NCBI RefSeq assembly: GCF_001983105.1
Contig: NZ_MOMC01000111.1
Location: forward strand, 1-5,785
Length of the DNA: 5,785 bases
Source: Pseudofrankia asymbiotica
GTDB lineage: Bacteria; Actinomycetota; Actinomycetes; Frankiales; Frankiaceae
Direction of reading: 5' to 3'
This document shows positions 4,387 through 5,785 of the stretch, in pieces. The position numbers and the translations under genes were made by a program. Under the pieces are notes generated by a model. It was not told where the DNA came from, did no database searches, and saw only the letters and a list, made by a program, of their open reading frames with translations. How positions within the stretch are numbered: position 1 is the first letter of the stretch; every line of letters starts with the position of its first letter.

Positions 4387-5085
4387 TTACCCATGGTTGC
4401 CCGGGCGGGCGGCCCAGGGGGCGTCGGGTGAGCGGAGGGTGGCGAAGCCGATGTCGCGGGCGCGCGCGGCCGCGAGGATCCCGACGACGGCCATCGCGTT
4501 GGTGATGTCGCCCTCGAGCACCCGCGTCACCGCCTCGTCCAGCGGCACCCGGGCGACCGACATCTCGGCCTCCTCGTGCTCGCCGACGTACCGCTCGGCG
4601 GCGGGGATCTCCGACAGGTCCCTGGCGAGGAACACCCGGTACGCCTCGTCGGTCATTCCCGGCGAGGACCAGACGTCGGCGAGCACCGCCCACCGCCCGG
4701 CCCGCAGCGCGGCCTCCTCGGCGAGCTCCCTCGCCGCGGCGGTCGACGCGGGCTCGCCCGGCAGGTCGAGGATCCCCGCGGGCAGCTCCCACAGCGGACC
4801 GCGCACCGGGTGCCGGTACTGGCGGACCATCACGACCCGCTCGGCGTCGTCGAGCGCGACCACGCCGACGGCGCCGGGGTGGACGACGACGTCGCGCTGG
4901 GAGACGTCTCCGTCGGGCATCCGCACCAGGTCACGGCGGATCGCGATGATCCGCCCCTGGTAGGCGGTACCGCTCTCGACGACCTCGTAGCGGTGCGCGC
5001 CCGTGCCGACGGCGGCGGCCTGGCGCGCGTCCCGCTCCGGGGTCCCCGCGGGATCGGCGGCACCCGTGCGGGAGGCGGGGGTCAC
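4387..5085 (-). CDS. NUDIX hydrolase, ADP-ribose pyrophosphatase-like
   Basis: A 232-aa cytoplasmic hydrolase that probably cleaves ADP-ribose or related nucleoside diphosphate sugars, using divalent metal. An N-terminal dimerisation part (about 32-75: [20 protein letters not shown], then MPDG and [13 protein letters not shown]) is followed by [17 protein letters not shown] (88-104) and the NUDIX box. The box runs from G104 to L127 with the metal-binding RELAEE (R119, E120, E123, E124). The first gap is G-x6-E rather than G-x5-E, as I recall for M. tuberculosis Rv1700, and the usual Gly of EExGU is Ala (A126). SPGMTDE (141-147) and GEHEEAE (168-174) are typical of the ADP-ribose subgroup. Residues 1-28 are a disordered Ala/Thr/Arg-rich extension. 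GTG 5085 is chosen because it overlaps the pyrG stop as GTGA; no strong ribosome binding site is seen, so translation is probably coupled. Its order next to pyrG is conserved in actinobacteria. Confidence 0.92.
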   Translation of the reverse strand: MTPASRTGAADPAGTPERDARQAAAVGTGAHRYEVVESGTAYQGRIIAIRRDLVRMPDGDVSQRDVVVHPGAVGVVALDDAERVVMVRQYRHPVRGPLWELPAGILDLPGEPASTAAARELAEEAALRAGRWAVLADVWSSPGMTDEAYRVFLARDLSEIPAAERYVGEHEEAEMSVARVPLDEAVTRVLEGDITNAMAVVGILAAARARDIGFATLRSPDAPWAARPGNHG

Positions 5086-5785
5086 GAGGTCACCAGCGCG
5101 GCGCCGTCCCCGAGGCCACCGAGGCTCGAGGGGGCCTGGGCGTCCGGCCCGGCGGCGAGGTCCACCGGCAGCACGCCGCGGCGGCGGTCCGCGTAGGCGA
5201 CGGCGGCTGAGGCGAGCCCGCGGAACAGTGGGTGCGCCCTGGTCGGCCGGGAGCGGAACTCGGGATGCGCCTGGGTACCCACGTAGAACGGGTGCACGTC
5301 GGGGCGCAGCTCGACGACCTCGACCAGCCGGCCGTCCGGAGAGGTACCGGAGAACACCAGCCCGGCGGCGGTGAGCCGGTCCCGGTAGTCGTTGGTGACC
5401 TCGTATCGGTGACGGTGCCGCTCGGGAACCTCAGGCACGCCGTACTCCCGGCGCGCGACCGTGCCGGGCACGAGCTTGCACGGGTAGAGCCCGAGCCGCA
5501 TCGTGCCGCCCATGTCGCGCTTGCCGGCGACGACGTCGCGCTGGTCGGCCATCGTCGAGATCACCGGGTGCCGCGTGGCCTCGTCGAACTCGGTGGAGTT
5601 CGCCTCATCCAGGCCCGCCAGGCCGCGGGCGGCCTCGATCACCATGCACTGCAGGCCCAGGCAGATCCCCAGCGTCGGGATGCCATGTTCCCGCGTGTGC
5701 CGCAGCGCGTTGATCTTCCCCTCGATACCACGGACACCGAACCCACCCGGAATGATCATCCCGTCGATGCCGTCGAGCAGCGCGG
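5082..5785 (-). CDS. pyrG: CTP synthase, C-terminal glutaminase part (5' end outside the window)
   Basis: CTP synthase makes CTP from UTP, ATP and glutamine. Only the last 233 complete codons are present, corresponding to most of the class I glutamine amidotransferase domain; the synthetase domain lies beyond the right edge. Counting from the first full codon at 5783, the oxyanion-strand motif [10 protein letters not shown] is at 10-19. The nucleophile elbow LGICLGLQ has catalytic C41 (codon 5663-5661). NSTEF, LGGTMRLG and the ERHRHRYEV segment follow, with H173 and E175 in AHPEFRSRP completing the triad. After HPLFRGL a 40-residue Ala/Gly/Asp-rich tail ends at TGA 5082. All three triad residues are intact, so the glutaminase half should be active. 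The stop overlaps the GTG of the downstream NUDIX gene by 4 bp, indicating one transcript. Confidence 0.97.
   Translation of the reverse strand, partial: ALLDGIDGMIIPGGFGVRGIEGKINALRHTREHGIPTLGICLGLQCMVIEAARGLAGLDEANSTEFDEATRHPVISTMADQRDVVAGKRDMGGTMRLGLYPCKLVPGTVARREYGVPEVPERHRHRYEVTNDYRDRLTAAGLVFSGTSPDGRLVEVVELRPDVHPFYVGTQAHPEFRSRPTRAHPLFRGLASAAVAYADRRRGVLPVDLAAGPDAQAPSSLGGLGDGAALVTS

Noticed and set aside
4202..4963. Plus-strand frame across the convergent spacer and opposite the NUDIX gene
   Set aside because: Ser/Arg/Thr-rich shadow of the NUDIX frame, with no domain or ribosome binding site.
4576..5196. Plus-strand frame opposite the NUDIX and pyrG genes
   Set aside because: Antisense to two genes with intact catalytic motifs; composition typical of a shadow.

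Overview
The window is about three-quarters G+C, with coding frames that almost always end codons in G or C, GTG starts and short 4-bp gene overlaps. Together with the order pyrG - NUDIX hydrolase - xerD, which is conserved in actinobacteria (M. tuberculosis Rv1699-Rv1700-Rv1701), this indicates an actinobacterium. The strongly A/G/R/P-biased proteins and loose intergenic regions fit a Frankia-like genome, but that genus call is inference.

Layout, left to right. Positions 1-90 are six head-to-tail copies of a 15-bp unit. Positions 91-374 hold no convincing gene but contain several inverted repeats that could fold. A small gene of unknown function (591-806, possibly starting at 375) runs rightward and converges on the tyrosine recombinase gene xerD (905-2116, minus strand); a bulged stem-loop lies between their 3' ends. 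A compact divergent control region (about 2310-2440) separates xerD from a rightward gene pair. The pair is a lipoprotein resembling DUF6318 (2592-3260) and a secreted PKD-domain protein (3263-4156), whose ribosome binding site lies in the last codons of the lipoprotein gene. After a 230-bp convergent spacer with a perfect 20-bp palindrome come, on the minus strand, an ADP-ribose pyrophosphatase-like NUDIX hydrolase (4387-5085) and the C-terminal glutaminase part of CTP synthase (5082-5785, cut by the window edge). These last two genes overlap by GTGA.

How the genes relate. pyrG makes CTP, the NUDIX enzyme probably hydrolyses nucleotide sugars such as ADP-ribose, and XerD resolves chromosome dimers. 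They are housekeeping neighbours rather than one pathway. The lipoprotein and PKD protein are both exported and very likely co-translated. They sit in the opposite orientation inside the otherwise conserved pyrG-NUDIX-xerD block, so they look like an inserted cell-surface module of unknown role. The most unusual part of the window is the divergent region. Both transcripts can be read as TAnnnT - 8 nt - start codon (leaderless style), each leading into a small ORF that overlaps the start of the following gene. Two 11-bp palindromes lie between the two -10 hexamers, and a nested dyad covers the rightward start codon.
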